A DNA stretch of 64,000 nucleotides from Casuarius casuarius. Taxonomy: Eukaryota > Chordata > Aves > Casuariiformes > Casuariidae. Under the pieces are notes generated by a model, which worked only from the letters and a program-made list of their open reading frames with translations, was not told the origin of the DNA and did not search any database. The translations under genes and the position numbers were made by a program. Positions 25,656 to 37,752 of the stretch are shown here, piece after piece. The stretch covers positions 6,322,580-6,386,579 of the forward strand of contig PTFA01000024.1 in the NCBI GenBank assembly GCA_003342895.1. The letters run 5' to 3'. The stretch's first letter is position 1. Each line of letters starts with the position of its first letter.

Positions 25656-28600
25656 TGGCTCCAGTCTATAGAAGGGGACAGTGTGAAAAAATGGGAAGCC
25701 AAAGCCTTGCCAAATCAAAGAAGTGACTCAGAGAATATTGCCATTGATTTAATGGTCCTCTGAGCAAGCTACTCAGTGGAAAAAATATGCTTTCTAGACT
25801 TGTAACAAGACAGAACCAGCATTTTTGTTTGAATTCCAGCAATGAGCTCAATGGTAAATCAGGTTTCTGAGGTAGAAACCCAGCATATTTCTTGAGGTCA
25901 TTTTTTCTGTAAGACTCGTACAGCCTCTGCTTTGTGTATATACTCTTTTTTTTAACTTTCATGTATTTTCAGGAAGTGATATCATATGAACATGCTGGTA
26001 AAATTAGCCTGAGGCTTTTACTCCATTTATATACAACAAAAGAAATCTTTGTGACTAATTACTTACAAACTTATTATTGGTCCCTTGTAACTGCATAGCC
26101 AATGATTACAGCAGAAAAACAATAATTGTATGTAGTTATGACTAAATGCCACACAACCCTCACATTATCAATAATCACTGTAATAAAGCTGGCTTATTGT
26201 TTAGCATTAAAAGGTCCCGTATATATTTGATGCTTATGTTAACTTGAGCTGTGTTTTAGCTTAATATCATTTTTGGGAATACTGAGATAATCAAAAATTA
26301 CTGGCTTTCCTATGATACACATATACCAGAAGGGACAATCTCTGGTTTTCAGGCTGTCTTATTAGCTTTTTTTAAAGTTGGCCCCTTCAAAAAGGACTCA
26401 CACTTTAATATAGCTCAATGCCTGTGCCTATCTTTTTTCAGAGAACTTTCATAAGATACCAGACACATATAGTGTCTCACCATTTTTTTTTGAATAATGC
26501 ACAATGGTTTCTTATTACAGAACACTACCAATGAAATGACTTTGGAATGTATATATATCATATATGAGACGAATAATATTGGTTAAAAAAAGTTTATTTG
26601 TTTGTTGAACTTCAACCCTTACTGGAATGTATAAGGCTTAAACCTTATGCCAGCATAGCTCTCTCTTTCTGCAATATTGGGAAATTTTCTGTAATGGATA
26701 AACCCATTTTTTTACAAAATCAGCTCAACATTGAAACTTTTTCCAAATCTCCAAGGCAATTCTAGATTTATGTGGGGGGAAAGAAGCCAGACAATTTATT
26801 TTGCACATACCTTGCTTGGCAGCGTTCAGACAGGACTGATGGTGAGCACGGTGGAGGAGAGCGCTTTTCTGGCGAGGCCGGTTCCCGCAAGCGCTTGCAC
26901 GTTAACACCTTGCCCACGCCAGAAACCCCTGGCACGAGGACCACCACATGGCCCACCCGTGGGCTCCCAGCCCCCAAACCCACGGGGACTCCTGCAGCTC
27001 CCACCTGCAGAGCTCAGCGCATGCTTATGCTAGAGAGGAGAGGCAACTCAGATGGATGGAGGTGAGCCTCTAAAGCGTTACGGTCCCCCACCACCACCCA
27101 GCGCCTGTCAGATCCTGTAAGCAGCCACACTGTCTAATGGTTTGGGCACAGGCCTACTGCTCTGCTTTTACTTAATTTTGATTTGGCCTCTGCCACTGTC
27201 TTGTATAGCCCTGACACTAAACCCTGTCTCTGCTGGTTGGTTCCTTCACACACGAAGTAGGCATAACATCATCTCTCGTTTTAAGGAGGAAGTATATTGA
27301 GAAGAGACCTTTCATTTCCCCGTGACACTGAAGAAAGCATGATGGTGAAATTGAGATAATGTTAAATTCATCATGCATTTTGCTCCTTCATTGAAGCCAA
27401 GAGTTCACTTTGTGCGTCTCCCACGTTAAGTCACCATGGTGCAATTGGCAGCTAGAGACACAGGGGAAAAAAATTTCTGCAAAGCTCCTTGCTGAAGACG
27501 CATGTTCTGTTGCAGAGGAAGCTTTCAGCATAAGTATTGCGGCCTCCAGAAGGCTTTTCCTTCCTGACAGATCCATAACAAATGGGGACAAGGAAGATGT
27601 ATGCCTGGAGGCAACCATGTGCATGTCTGGATGGAAGCTGGAAAATACAATATGTTGCTATAACATCACTATAACTGTATGGAAAAGTAATTTCTATACA
27701 GCTGCAAGAGAAGTACACAACTTCCTTTTTCCTTAGAGTCAAAATGTAGTACACTTAGTACCACAGTCTGGCTGAAACGAGAACAGTACACATCATTTGC
27801 TGAAATCATGCCGGTTTGTTCCTCTCTTCGCCCCAGGCTGCCCAGTTTAATAGCATGAATCAACACGCATGCCAACAGCTAGAGGGTCTGCCTGACAAAG
27901 CTCACTTGAAATACAGTGTTTAGGCAGGAATATCATGTCAATCAGTGTCACTGTCCAGCTATTCTCATATGCAGTGGGAAGGACAGCGCTTCCTTTTAGG
28001 TCCCCTCCAAAATGTTCTTACCCCTGAAAATCCACTGCTGCCTTTTATATTAAAAAACAGAACCAAAAGCAGGAATGAGGAACGAGAAAAGCATGTGCTC
28101 GGAGTTAATGACACTGCTCACATGCTGAAAATTAAATGTATACTTTGTGCTTTCCTGGATCTGGGCCAGAGAACTCAGCTTGCAGGACTGAGTCCCTAAT
28201 GAGTATACAGTTCACAGCACACTGCAGGGATCTTTTTCCCCTCTTCTGTCTAGCAATTTTAAAGGAAAAGATTGCAGTCTTCTTTCAGTGCACTAGTGTT
28301 TTGCCCAGAAGGAAAATGTGATTCTCAGAGGGAGTTTGTGTCATGACTATTGAATTAAGAGTCACATGTGCACAGCTCTGATAAGGCAGTGTATTAATCT
28401 ATTCTGTCCTCATGGGCAAACACAGGTAAAAATTATAGCCAATATTTGAAACGGAGCAAAACAGTATCCAGCGCTGCCTGTCATTATATCATTTTTCAAT
28501 GTATCTGTACTTCTGTTCTGCTGTGTTTATATAATGAAATAATAATTGCCAGTCACAACAGATGGTGCCAGTTCCTATGATCCTCTCATCCTTTATGGGC

Positions 28601-30720
28601 TAAGGCAACAAAGGAGGAGAGAACTTGCCTACCCTTTCCAGGAACATCACCAGCAATTAATAGGTAAGTGTGGGCATTTCGTATTCAAACTAGAACCCCA
28701 ACTGGTCTGGAGGTCCATTGCGGTGGATAATGTAGATAAAACTTGTTCATTTCATTCTTCTCCACTCAGCAAAAAAAATAAATTGCAAATTTCTCAAGTT
28801 TGATTTAATTGGCTTTCCTTGGACTATTATTTCAATGGATTATGGATTACATGAAGGATGAAAGCATGAGAATTTGAGAAGTGTTTATGAGAAGAAGCCA
28901 GCATCTCTCCTGCCCAATGCTGCTTTGGGTTATTCCTTTGTGCAGAATCATATTCACACTTATCCCAGACTCTAGTCCCACGGAGCAAAATATGTAACGG
29001 CTGACCTGGAGATCTAATGCTTTTGTGGAGAAGGAGAAAATATCACATAAGGAAAAGATATAAGTTTATTTTACTTTTCGGATCCATCTGTTGACATCAG
29101 CTGCCCAGGCTGTTAGCAGCAACCAGTTCAACCAAATCCTAACCAGGACCAAACAATGGGGAGGACGTGCTGACCAGCTGCACTATAGATGCCAGCCTCC
29201 CGTTAAGAGCTCTGGCAGCTGTACAATGCACGGCAAATACAATGCACAAAAGCAAGATCAATGGCAAAACAGGAAGGGAGGGAAGCATGCCTACGAGTTC
29301 TAATTTAAGCAAATGCAACCGGCCCCCGTCGCATACAGCATGCAATCACGTCCACCCCTATTTAAAGTGCCTGCATATGTCTGTGTACGGAAATTGCCTC
29401 TGCAAACCCTGGCCCCAGAAGTGGCACAGCAACCATGATACAGAACAAAACCCTTAAGACAGGAAAAAACAAAGTGCCGCGCTTTAAACTTGACAGACAA
29501 TGAGGGCTACCCTTCCCTGTCTTCATTCAACCTTGGCCCCTTCTTCTCTGCCTCAAGGAAAAATACCTTGGCCTCTTTGACACAATTTCCTTCTGCTGTA
29601 ACACTAAGAACCAAGAAGTGACAGTCTAATATAAATCAAAGGTATTCAGTTTACTCAGAATTTTTTAAATTAAAAATGCTCCAAGGACAGATCTCTGTGA
29701 TTAACAGGAAGAAGTTGTAGAGGAGGTAATGTTCCAGTTTTTCTCTTAGCCTGATCCAGCAGACCGAGAATCAACATAATTAAAAATAAACAAACCATCT
29801 CAGCCTGTAGCTGCACCGTCAGGACAATACGCTTCTACTCCTGCCATCTGAGTACTCCCCATGACTTATTTTCCCTCCTTTCTCTACCCAGATTGCTTGC
29901 AAGTGTGCTGGTGCTCATTTTTCAGATAAGGCTGTGTATGTTGGTTATCTTGAAACCAAGTGCTTTAATTTGTGTGTTTCTTCATCTTCTTCCTATGCTA
30001 TTGCGGCTGCAGCAGAGGCCAACCTGGAGACATTGTCCACCTCTGGTGGGTGGTGTCTCTGTGCAGACCTGGAAATGATCTTGCTCCAGCTCCGAGGCTT
30101 TCAACTTTGGTGTTGTGTGCTGAGTAAACGTGACCTTGGTTCTGGTCTCCAGCTAGGCCATGGAAGTGTTTTATCTTTGGGAACCTGACTTCCCTTCTGA
30201 AACCACAAGCCTGCGTCTGAGACAGAGGGAGCGACCAAATGCAAAGGGAAAAAGTGGTGAAGGAGGGCAGTGGGGAGAAGAGGAGGTAAGGGTACATGTA
30301 CTCAGTGCATTGTTTAGGTGGTGGGTGGGGTGACAGCTGAGTCTGTCAGCTTCTTAACGTAGGGCAACTTGCCTTAATCTTCTGTAGTGATAGTATAGTT
30401 ATAGAATGGGTCAAACTGAGCCCTTCGTGATGCTCCTTCAGACTTGTTAGTGACTGTCATTGTCCTGTTCTCTGCAGTCAACCTGAAAATGCAAGCAGTG
30501 GTACACACCTCCTTAACCTGTCCTTTAGCCCTGTAGGTGCCCCTGGCTGTTAAGTGGCACTGAAAAAGAAGCCTTTGACAAGTATTTCAAATTTCCCCTT
30601 AATCTGTTTGTTTTGTTGCCTTTGGATGGTAGTCCAGCTGTTTCCCAAGCTTTGACGCAATTGCGTGAAGGAGGTACTATGGTGGTGATGCAATCGCTGA
30701 GCTGGGAGAGACAGAAAGAG
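25656..30720. other. No supported gene, probable intron or intergenic DNA
   Basis: Mostly A+T-rich unique sequence with a G+C-richer interval at 26860-27110. A plus-strand donor CAATTAATAG/GTAAGTG near 28662 has an open frame to its left but only a weak acceptor. 26040-26300 is A+T-rich, non-repetitive and contains several ATTA words. Confidence 0.5.
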
Positions 30721-30844
30721 AATGTTTGATTTTCTAATCTTCCCCTTGTATATGGCTTTTACAATGTTTGATTTTCTAATCTTATTTTTTCTGGCTTTAA
30801 ATATTTTAAAATCATAAACAAATAAGGATTAGGAAAGTCAAACA
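30721..30844. repeat. Direct 21-base duplication plus an inverted copy
   Basis: AATGTTTGATTTTCTAATCTT occurs perfectly at 30721-30741 and again at 30763-30783, a period of 42 bases. At 30824-30844 the sequence AAGGATTAGGAAAGTCAAACA is an imperfect reverse complement of the same unit. The second copy and the inverted copy could fold into a stem with a loop of about 40 bases. Confidence 0.8.
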
Positions 30845-31734
30845 GTCTGAGTCTCCCTCTGTGTTAACATAGTGGATAGTTTCATAATAAAAAGTTTATT
30901 TCTAAATAAGGCAAAGATGAGTTCTTCCCACATGAGTTGAAGCAACAAAAAGAAAAAGCCATCACTGTTGTTCTCACTGGTATGTACTAGTGAACTTAAT
31001 CACAGTCTGACAGGGCTTTGAGGCAAAAGACTGTTTCTCAGTCACGCAAGAAAAATAGGTCATTGCCATAACATCATTAGGCCCAGGTCACTTTGCATTG
31101 TGAGAATGAACCCAAGCTTTTTTCCCCATGTCTTCTTAACCAGGCAGAAGTACACCCTTTCCTTTGAGCATGGTCATAGGTGTCTTGGCTGAACTGCAAA
31201 ATGAATTAACTGGTCTCCTTCTAGAAGTGCTGCTGCAAATAGCCGCTGGCAATCTTCACAACAAGCCAGCAACAAGCTAGGTGGCTTCCTGGTCTTCCAG
31301 ATCAATGGGAAAACCTGTTGTTGTGAGGATTTCATCTGTCACCTAGCTACACAGGTCAATGGGAGGATTAGATGCGGTTGGCATTAATAAGATATAAAGC
31401 ACTAGAAGTGATCCTGAAATACAGGATATAAATATAGGGCCAAGTCCACACATAGTTATTAAATATTACTACTTTGATGGGGTGGTCACCAATTCTCCGA
31501 TTATTCAGAGCCTTTTTCTCCTCTTTTGCCTGATCCTCCATTCTCAGAAGCTTTTGCTGTGTCTCCTGCCACTGCACCTGTCACTTCCCAGAGCGGGTGG
31601 GAAGACCCTGTTGCCCTTGTCAGGGGAGGCCAGACTAGCTCATGTCCCAGCATCAGAAAGAGGATTTCACTGTGATTTCATCTTCAAATGGTCTCATCTC
31701 TTTATTCCTCTGACTGGTAATGTCTGTCACAAAT

Positions 31735-31990
31735 GGTCTAATTGTGCAATCAATTTTTAATCAGCTAATCTAATGGAGCATGCAGATTTAAAGCCAATGA
31801 GTCAAGATTTTCTGAGGATAGAGAAGGGGAAAGTACAACTGGCAATTGCTGTATATTTAAATAATAGCTTCATGTAGTTTGTCTCTGTCAATCCACAGAT
31901 AACTTGAAGCTAAATAATTTAATTCCAGGAAAACAGTTAAATTGAGTACCGGCTCAATAGCAAATACAGTTAATCTCATTGAATTCAAAT
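31735..31990. promoter_or_regulatory. A+T-rich block dense in homeodomain-type TAAT cores
   Basis: CAATCAATTTTTAATCAGC, CTAATCTAATGG, GCTAAATAATTTAATTCC and similar words pack many TAAT or ATTA cores into 250 bases, mixed with varied sequence and not with simple repeats. Such mixtures are typical of vertebrate conserved non-coding enhancers, but A+T richness alone also yields TAAT. Conservation cannot be judged from one sequence. Confidence 0.2.
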
Positions 31991-32230
31991 TATTACGTCC
32001 ATTTGGATGAATCGTGGTTCTTCATGGCCCACGAGAGGTCCATCACTCTGTATCTGAAACATCAGCTCTTCTGTAGGCATTTCGTTGTCACCCTGGCAGA
32101 AGTGACCTATTTGTGAGGTTCCTCCGAGGTATTCTGAAGGCCACACATCTCACCCTCATGACTGGTCTCTTACTGTACCAAGAATCAGTTACTACGTGAA
32201 AAAGAAAAATCTAGGCAATCTGGTACTTAC

Positions 32231-32293
32231 ACGTCAAAATGCAGAACCAAATCGTATGTCCTGAACATTACACTGTTACGAAGTATTGGTAGC
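32231..32293 (-). CDS. Possible short coding exon, weak
   Basis: A consensus donor (GTAAGTACC) ends a 63-base stretch open in one frame, entering and leaving in phase 2. It could be included or skipped between 32935-33074 and 25074-25204 without changing frame. The peptide contains RNSVMFRTYDLVLHFD, which looks protein-like. The acceptor is weak: the pyrimidine tract (TTTTTCTGCTTTCTTTG) is separated from the AG by a purine-rich stretch. I rate it as a lead only. Confidence 0.15.
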
Positions 32294-32934
32294 CTCACAT
32301 TATTTTTCACAAAGAAAGCAGAAAAATTTCCCACTAACATTTATTTGCAAAGCACTGTTGCTTTGCTTGGATGACATGAGAAAAGATTTTTCCACAGATG
32401 GGAGATGAGGAAAGGAGAAATCGGATCCTGCTTTGCAAATGCATACGGCTCTGAACCCCACGGGGACTGGAGCAGCAGGCTTCGTCACAGCTCAGGGACA
32501 CTATTGCTGCGCAGATCTGTTATTTAAATGTTGGCAACACATTATTGATTAGCACCTGCTTCCCACATTCAGATGGGACATTGTGAGTTTATAGATCGTG
32601 TAAAATGTTTCCTCAGGTGCAAGGACTGAGGTGGTGTGTTCATGCAGTTATTGTTAAGCTGGGAGTTAAATTAATTCAAATGACTTGTGAATCTCCGGGG
32701 AGGCAGGAAATGGGAGGCACCAATTTCCATGAGGTAGGACACACTTAGCCAGACTGAGCTCTTGGTTACACCTCTGCCTTTTCAGCCGTGCCAGGGTCCT
32801 GCAGAGACGGGAATGGGGCCAGGATCTGGCCTGGAGTCGCTGCGCCTCAGCCTGTGTCTCGACGTAAAACCTCGACAGGTTCCCTTGCCCTTCTCCCCCC
32901 GCGAGCTTTTCTCTTTTAATTCCAGCTAACTTAC

Positions 32935-33074
32935 TTTTGGCCAGCGTGCACTGGGAAGCTATCCAAACTTTTTCCACTGACTTTATTCTCCATACCGGCA
33001 ATCACAGCTGTCATGACTTCATAACTATGAAACAGGACTGCGGGCTGGGGTAACAGGCCCAGGATTGTACTCCT
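32935..33074 (-). CDS. Possible coding exon (loop segment), weak
   Basis: This segment is bounded by a pyrimidine-rich acceptor (CATCTCCTGCCAG) and a donor reading GTAAGTTAGC. One frame is open for 46 codons plus two bases, starting in phase 0 and ending in phase 2. That is the transition needed between the exons at 34774-34925 and 25074-25204. The predicted peptide is mixed polar with no membrane helix. If real it would form most of the loop between the two helices. The donor is preceded by AAAA, which is a poor exon end, and the peptide has no motif I recognise, so the phase match could be accidental. Confidence 0.2.
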
Positions 33075-33284
33075 CTGGCAGGAGATGTAAAGTGGCAACT
33101 GCAACCTGTGTAATGCTTGACCTCATGCTGTGTTATTGTAGAAAAAGACTTTTATCACGAACACAAATCGTGACCTCCTTTTTTTCCCGTTGCTTTTCTT
33201 TTGCTCGGATGGTCAGTATTTTCATCGCACTCTAACCACTAAAGAAGAATTGTGTTCACAAAGTCCAAAAATAAGTACAGGTTA

Positions 33285-33385
33285 AACTGACCCAGGCTGA
33301 ATACCTGTGGTAAAGCCCTGGTCTTCTACAGGCCATGGCAAAGCTCCCACTGACTTTATTTGGGCCAAAAGTTCACTCTTAACCT
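33285..33385. mobile_element. Possible ancient repeat fragment
   Basis: GGCAAAGCTCCCACTGACTTT followed by ATTTGGGCCAAAAGTTC resembles the CTCCCATTGACTTCAGTGGG and GGGCC blocks common in old amniote palindromic repeats. Only one arm is convincing. Confidence 0.3.
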
Positions 33386-34773
33386 TTCTTTTTCCTGTAT
33401 TACATGAGACGCTGGGACTATATCCTGATGAAGTACACATGTAGATCTACTTATATGGCAGTCTTATTATATTTTATACTTTTCTATGGAAACTATCTGA
33501 AAAAGTAATATGAAGTGACTGTTAAGCATGCTGCTGACTTTGTCGCCATGCGCTCCCACTCTCAGACACAGCTCTGCTGGGGAGCTGCTCCACGCCGTTG
33601 GCAGTGATTTCGGCTGCAGCAAAACACCACATTCAACTCTGAACGGGGGGAAGCTGGAATCCCCCAAACCTGTATCTTTTTGAGATGTGGTTACAAGGTT
33701 TGGGCTGCATTGTGCAGCAATGGTGGGCTTTTCTCTCTGCTTTCTTTACGTGCTTTCCTCAATGGCAAAATAGTGAATGGTTGTGACATTTAAGTTAATG
33801 GCTAAGCACCAGAGCTAGCACTACTCTGGGATTTTTCAGGCCATTTGTCCTCTTTCCAGGGTTTCAGTCTCTTTGGAGACTTTAACAGACACCAAGGCCT
33901 TGGTTTCCATGGGGTCTTTGTTCAGAAGAGATGTCTGCTCAGTCACACAGGTTAGCAACTTCTGTGGCACAGAAACCTCACGTTCTCTTACATAAGCTCG
34001 CATCTCTTATTTCATCTGTTTCTTTTAGTGTGCCAGCTTTGCCGTAGCAGTCATTTCTATTTGATTTTACTCATCCACTACTAACCTGCCACTTGGAGTG
34101 GATGAATATACCTGCAATTACATATGAAAGACTGAGTCTGGCCATGTTGCAGCACTATGAATTCTCACGGAAATTTGAGAGATTTGGGCATATGTTTGAT
34201 ATACATGTATGTATCTTTATTTGTACACAAAAGTTTTATACACCTACATGAGGCAGAAGTGACTTTCTTTCCTTCCTGCCCCACTTCTTTGTGCAAAGAT
34301 TATAGCCATACAGAATACACACACAATCATATATAGATAGGGACGTATTATATAAAAGTGTTGTTTCATTTTTTATGCCCTCTGCCTTAACTACTTTCTG
34401 TTGCTTTGGCAACTTTTGGCACGTTTGGTTGGATGTGAGACAGATTTTTTGGTGGTTTTGCATCAAGTTAACAGGTAAAATGTCTAATGCTATATTTTGC
34501 TTCATTACAGTTCTGTTGAGTGCATTGGAGAAGGTATTTCTATAATCAGGAGAGCTTTCTAGGGTTTGCAAGGTTGTAATTGATATGCAAACCATGCAGT
34601 TGCAACTAAAAGCATAATCTCTGTTTCTCCAGAGGGGAAGTTTGCCAGACCAAAGCCTGCTGTTTTCTGTGCAGAGCGGAGTATGGTGCACTTCTGTAGT
34701 TACTCTTGTTTTCAGTGCAGAGTAAAAGGGGACATGAGCTGAGGCTGGAATCAGTTTTTTAAAAACTACTTAC

Positions 34774-34925
34774 AAATTCATGGCCGTAATCTATGGCAAA
34801 AGTCATGCCAACCGCTAACTGCAAGAGGGTCAGCAGGACTCCACCGGCAGTAATTAACTGTAGCAACGCAAGGGCAAAGTTGAAGCTGAAATGCTTCTCC
34901 TTTGATGAGCTGCTACAGCTCTGAC
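34774..34925 (-). CDS. Candidate internal coding exon, membrane protein of unknown family
   Basis: This 152-base segment is bounded on the minus strand by an acceptor (TTTGTATAG just above 34925) and a consensus donor (GTAAGTAG just below 34774). One frame is open throughout: two bases of a split codon, then exactly 50 codons, so it enters in phase 1 and leaves in phase 0. Residues 1-15 are polar and basic (a CSSSSKEKH stretch). Residues 16-44 form one long hydrophobic run rich in Leu, Ala and Gly (FALALLQLITAGG at its start), followed by DYGHEF. Codons are varied and include GCG and other CpG codons, unlike the A+T-rich flanks. By the positive-inside rule the helix would run from cytosol to lumen or exterior. 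I do not recognise the family. Phase fits the candidates at 50374-50440 upstream and 32935-33074 downstream. A chance open frame beside cryptic splice sites is the alternative. Confidence 0.55.
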
Positions 34926-37479
34926 CTATACAAATACCAGCAGTTTTCAAAGAATTAAAGTGAATGCATCTGTCAAAAGCCTATATTTTTGCTTTCTCAT
35001 TTGTGCTGCTAGAGGCAGCCAGCCTGAAAAACTCCAGTGAAAGCAATTTTATTGCTGTAATGACACAAGTGATCATCTGTAGACAAAAGTCCTCCATAAT
35101 ATTTCTTTTTAATACTTATTTTATATTACAGCTCCCTTGACTGAGGAAAACATTTTGCAGCTATAACATGCTGATCGTACAGTTGCTGAAGAACCCACAT
35201 AACAGCAGGGTTGAGGTTTTACAGGCTCCACAATAATGACCACGCTATTAAACATCAAGCACCAGCATTTTTTTGGCCTAACCTGAGAGCTCTCCAGGGA
35301 GAAGCCATAAAATATAGCCCTGTACAAGATGTCACCCATGGGGGCCACACTGAGTTCGTGGATTAAACTTCAAGTGATTAACACTGATGTTTAATATCTG
35401 CTAACAGTGTGATTGCCGATGTAACCAGTATAAGAAAATACAGCAAATTCCTTAGTGACGAGTGTAGAGTGAATCCACCCAAAAGGGAAATGCTTGAGAA
35501 GTCAGACCTAGGAAGGTTTACCAATACTGAAATCAAGTAATCCCAGGGATTTTTCTTTAACTGCTTATTTTTTAAAAAAACACAGAATGCCATGGAAAAT
35601 CCCTTGCTAGACAGGAGAAACAGAGATGAAGAGCAAAAAGCAGTGGGAGACTTCAGGCCTCAGAGAGGCTGCCGAAGACACTTTGATTCAGGGTCACAAC
35701 TGGGAAATGCAGCCACTAGTACAAAAAGGAAGAGTGAATGGATGCATGAATAGAGCCAGTGATTCACTTTGTCTTCAGGTTAAAGTTGCTCAGCTGAGTC
35801 CTGCAAACAAGCTCCTTAGCCAAATCACAGACCATATCTGCCTTACAGTCCTGGGGGAGGTGCAGGGCAAGTACAGTAAGATGTACTCAAATGCAAGACA
35901 GAATATAAGTGCGTTCTGTGGTTCAGTATGTGAAAAAACGGTTTATACAGATCCTTCTCTCAGCTGGAATTGGGATATCATATACCACGCTTTAGATTTG
36001 GGGTAATGTTAATTTTCCCCACAAACCTAGCATGTGGGAAAGTTGATGAGATAGTAACTTTTCTAGTAATTTAGGAGCATTATTTCTTGAGAGAGAGAGT
36101 TTTCCAATATCAATTCTATTTTCAGTTAAACGTCAGTGAAAAAAAGAATAACACATTTGACAGTCTTGCAAAGGGAAAGCTTTGCTTAGCTGCTGCACAT
36201 GTATTATTCCAAGCTAGCAAGGGTTTTTCAAGCTTCTGGGCTCAACAACTCAGTCCTCAACAACTAACTGACCTGCTTCCTTCCCACAGACTGCAACGTG
36301 TTTTAAGAAATGCTATCTGGCCATTATACCCGTATCATTGGTGTCTGCAGCTACCGGCAACAGGCTAGGAGTGCGGCCCGAGCAGGCAGATCCCTCCACC
36401 GCACCTGGCCTGGGCAGCACGGATGTGAGCACATCTGTTGCTGCTTCCTCTAATGGTGGCACCCAAGCAAACAAAGTTTGGAGATCCCTGGTTTAAGAGC
36501 TGCAGGTTACATCAATAAATCACACTCAGTCCTGCTCCAGAGATGATGATGAATAGGCTACAAAGATGAGGTCAACCCTGTGCCCACCTATTTCATGCCT
36601 GGTCTCTTGGTGTCATTTCTTGTGGGAAATACTACTTGGGGCTGAGTTTCTCATCATTATATGTAGTGAGCTGTGTTCTGAGGGAACCCCTTTCCTTCTT
36701 TTATTTAAAGAAAACATGGGAAATACAGGAAACAAAAACTACGCTTGGAAGAGACTTCTTGGCTCACTTTAGTCTTGCTCTTGCTTTTGAGTGTGTAAGT
36801 GTGCGCTGTGTCACTCATTTTTCTTTTGGGAAGTAGCGTATGTCTGTGTGTAGGCAGTGATTTATTGTACAAGCTGTTTTTGTCAGGCATTAGCTTTGCA
36901 AGCATTAGCTCAAATAATAGTAAAACTATTTAAATAATGTGCAACAATTTACAAAGCAATTATAGTCACGCTGTCTGAGTAAGTAAACAGAGGGATAAAC
37001 TAATACATAGCTTTTAAGTTACGAAGTAGGATTGAGGCAAAATCACAAATACAGTCCAGGGGTCCTGAAGAGTTAGTTTCCAGCCCTAATGACTGGACAA
37101 CTGTCCCTAGATTTATTGTCATTTAGGTAGCTGTAGAAGAGTTAACACGTGGTTGACTTTCTTCCCATTCCACTCTATAATGTATCTCCCCTGGATGATT
37201 TCCTATTAGAAATGCATTTCTATGCCATCTCTTCTTGCTCTGTAACGTGTAATGTTGTGACCTGGATCAGCAAAGACTGCAGAAGAAAAAGACACTGATT
37301 TTCCGAAAAGGCAATCCAACAGATGACACATAGCATCCACAGAGGTCAGAAAAGGGAGTTTGTTCTTTTAGCAAACAGCAATGATAACTCTTTTCTGGCT
37401 TTGGCTGGAGAAAATTTCCTCGGGTTGGGTTTTTTTTTTAATATATATTTTTCATATTAGCTAACTGCCATTCATTTGT
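34926..37479. other. No supported gene
   Basis: A 126-codon plus-strand frame at 35626-36006 lacks splice sites and recognisable features. The rest is ordinary A+T-rich sequence. Confidence 0.55.
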
Positions 37480-37729
37480 GTTTGCAGAGAGTCATAGAAA
37501 TTACATGTAGAAAAATGTCTTCCTCTTCTTCCCAATCAGCTGACTATTCCCAACCCTCATTCTCCCTTGTCCATAATCCAGGTCTTACTCCAGCCTTTTA
37601 CACTCTATACCTATTCTGTAGTAAGCTAAAAACAGACATCACCAACCTCCAGTTTATTTCCTTCCCCTAATATACCAGTCAATTGCTGGTAGTTAAAGTC
37701 TCCCATTACTGCCATTTGGCCTCTTTTAC
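37480..37729 (-). mobile_element. Degenerate LINE-like endonuclease fragment
   Basis: On the minus strand the bases around 37692-37710 read as AVMGDFNYQQ. The GDFN motif after a hydrophobic residue is the signature of the apurinic endonuclease domain of non-LTR retrotransposons such as CR1 and L2. The continuation toward lower coordinates has several stop codons, so the copy is dead. Boundaries are approximate and the family assignment to CR1 or L2 is from memory of the motif only. Confidence 0.4.
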
Positions 37730-37752
37730 TTTTTTTTTTTTTTTTTTTTTTT
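37730..37752. repeat. Homopolymer run of 23 T
   Basis: The longest homopolymer in the window. On the minus strand it is a poly-A run immediately preceding a LINE-like fragment, so it could be the 3-prime tail of a separate older insertion or a slippage tract. Confidence 0.95.

Noticed and set aside
28560..28663. Plus-strand candidate exon ending at AATAG/GTAAGTG
   Set aside because: The donor is good, but the only acceptor (ATAATAATTGCCAG) lacks a pyrimidine tract and the peptide is not recognisable.
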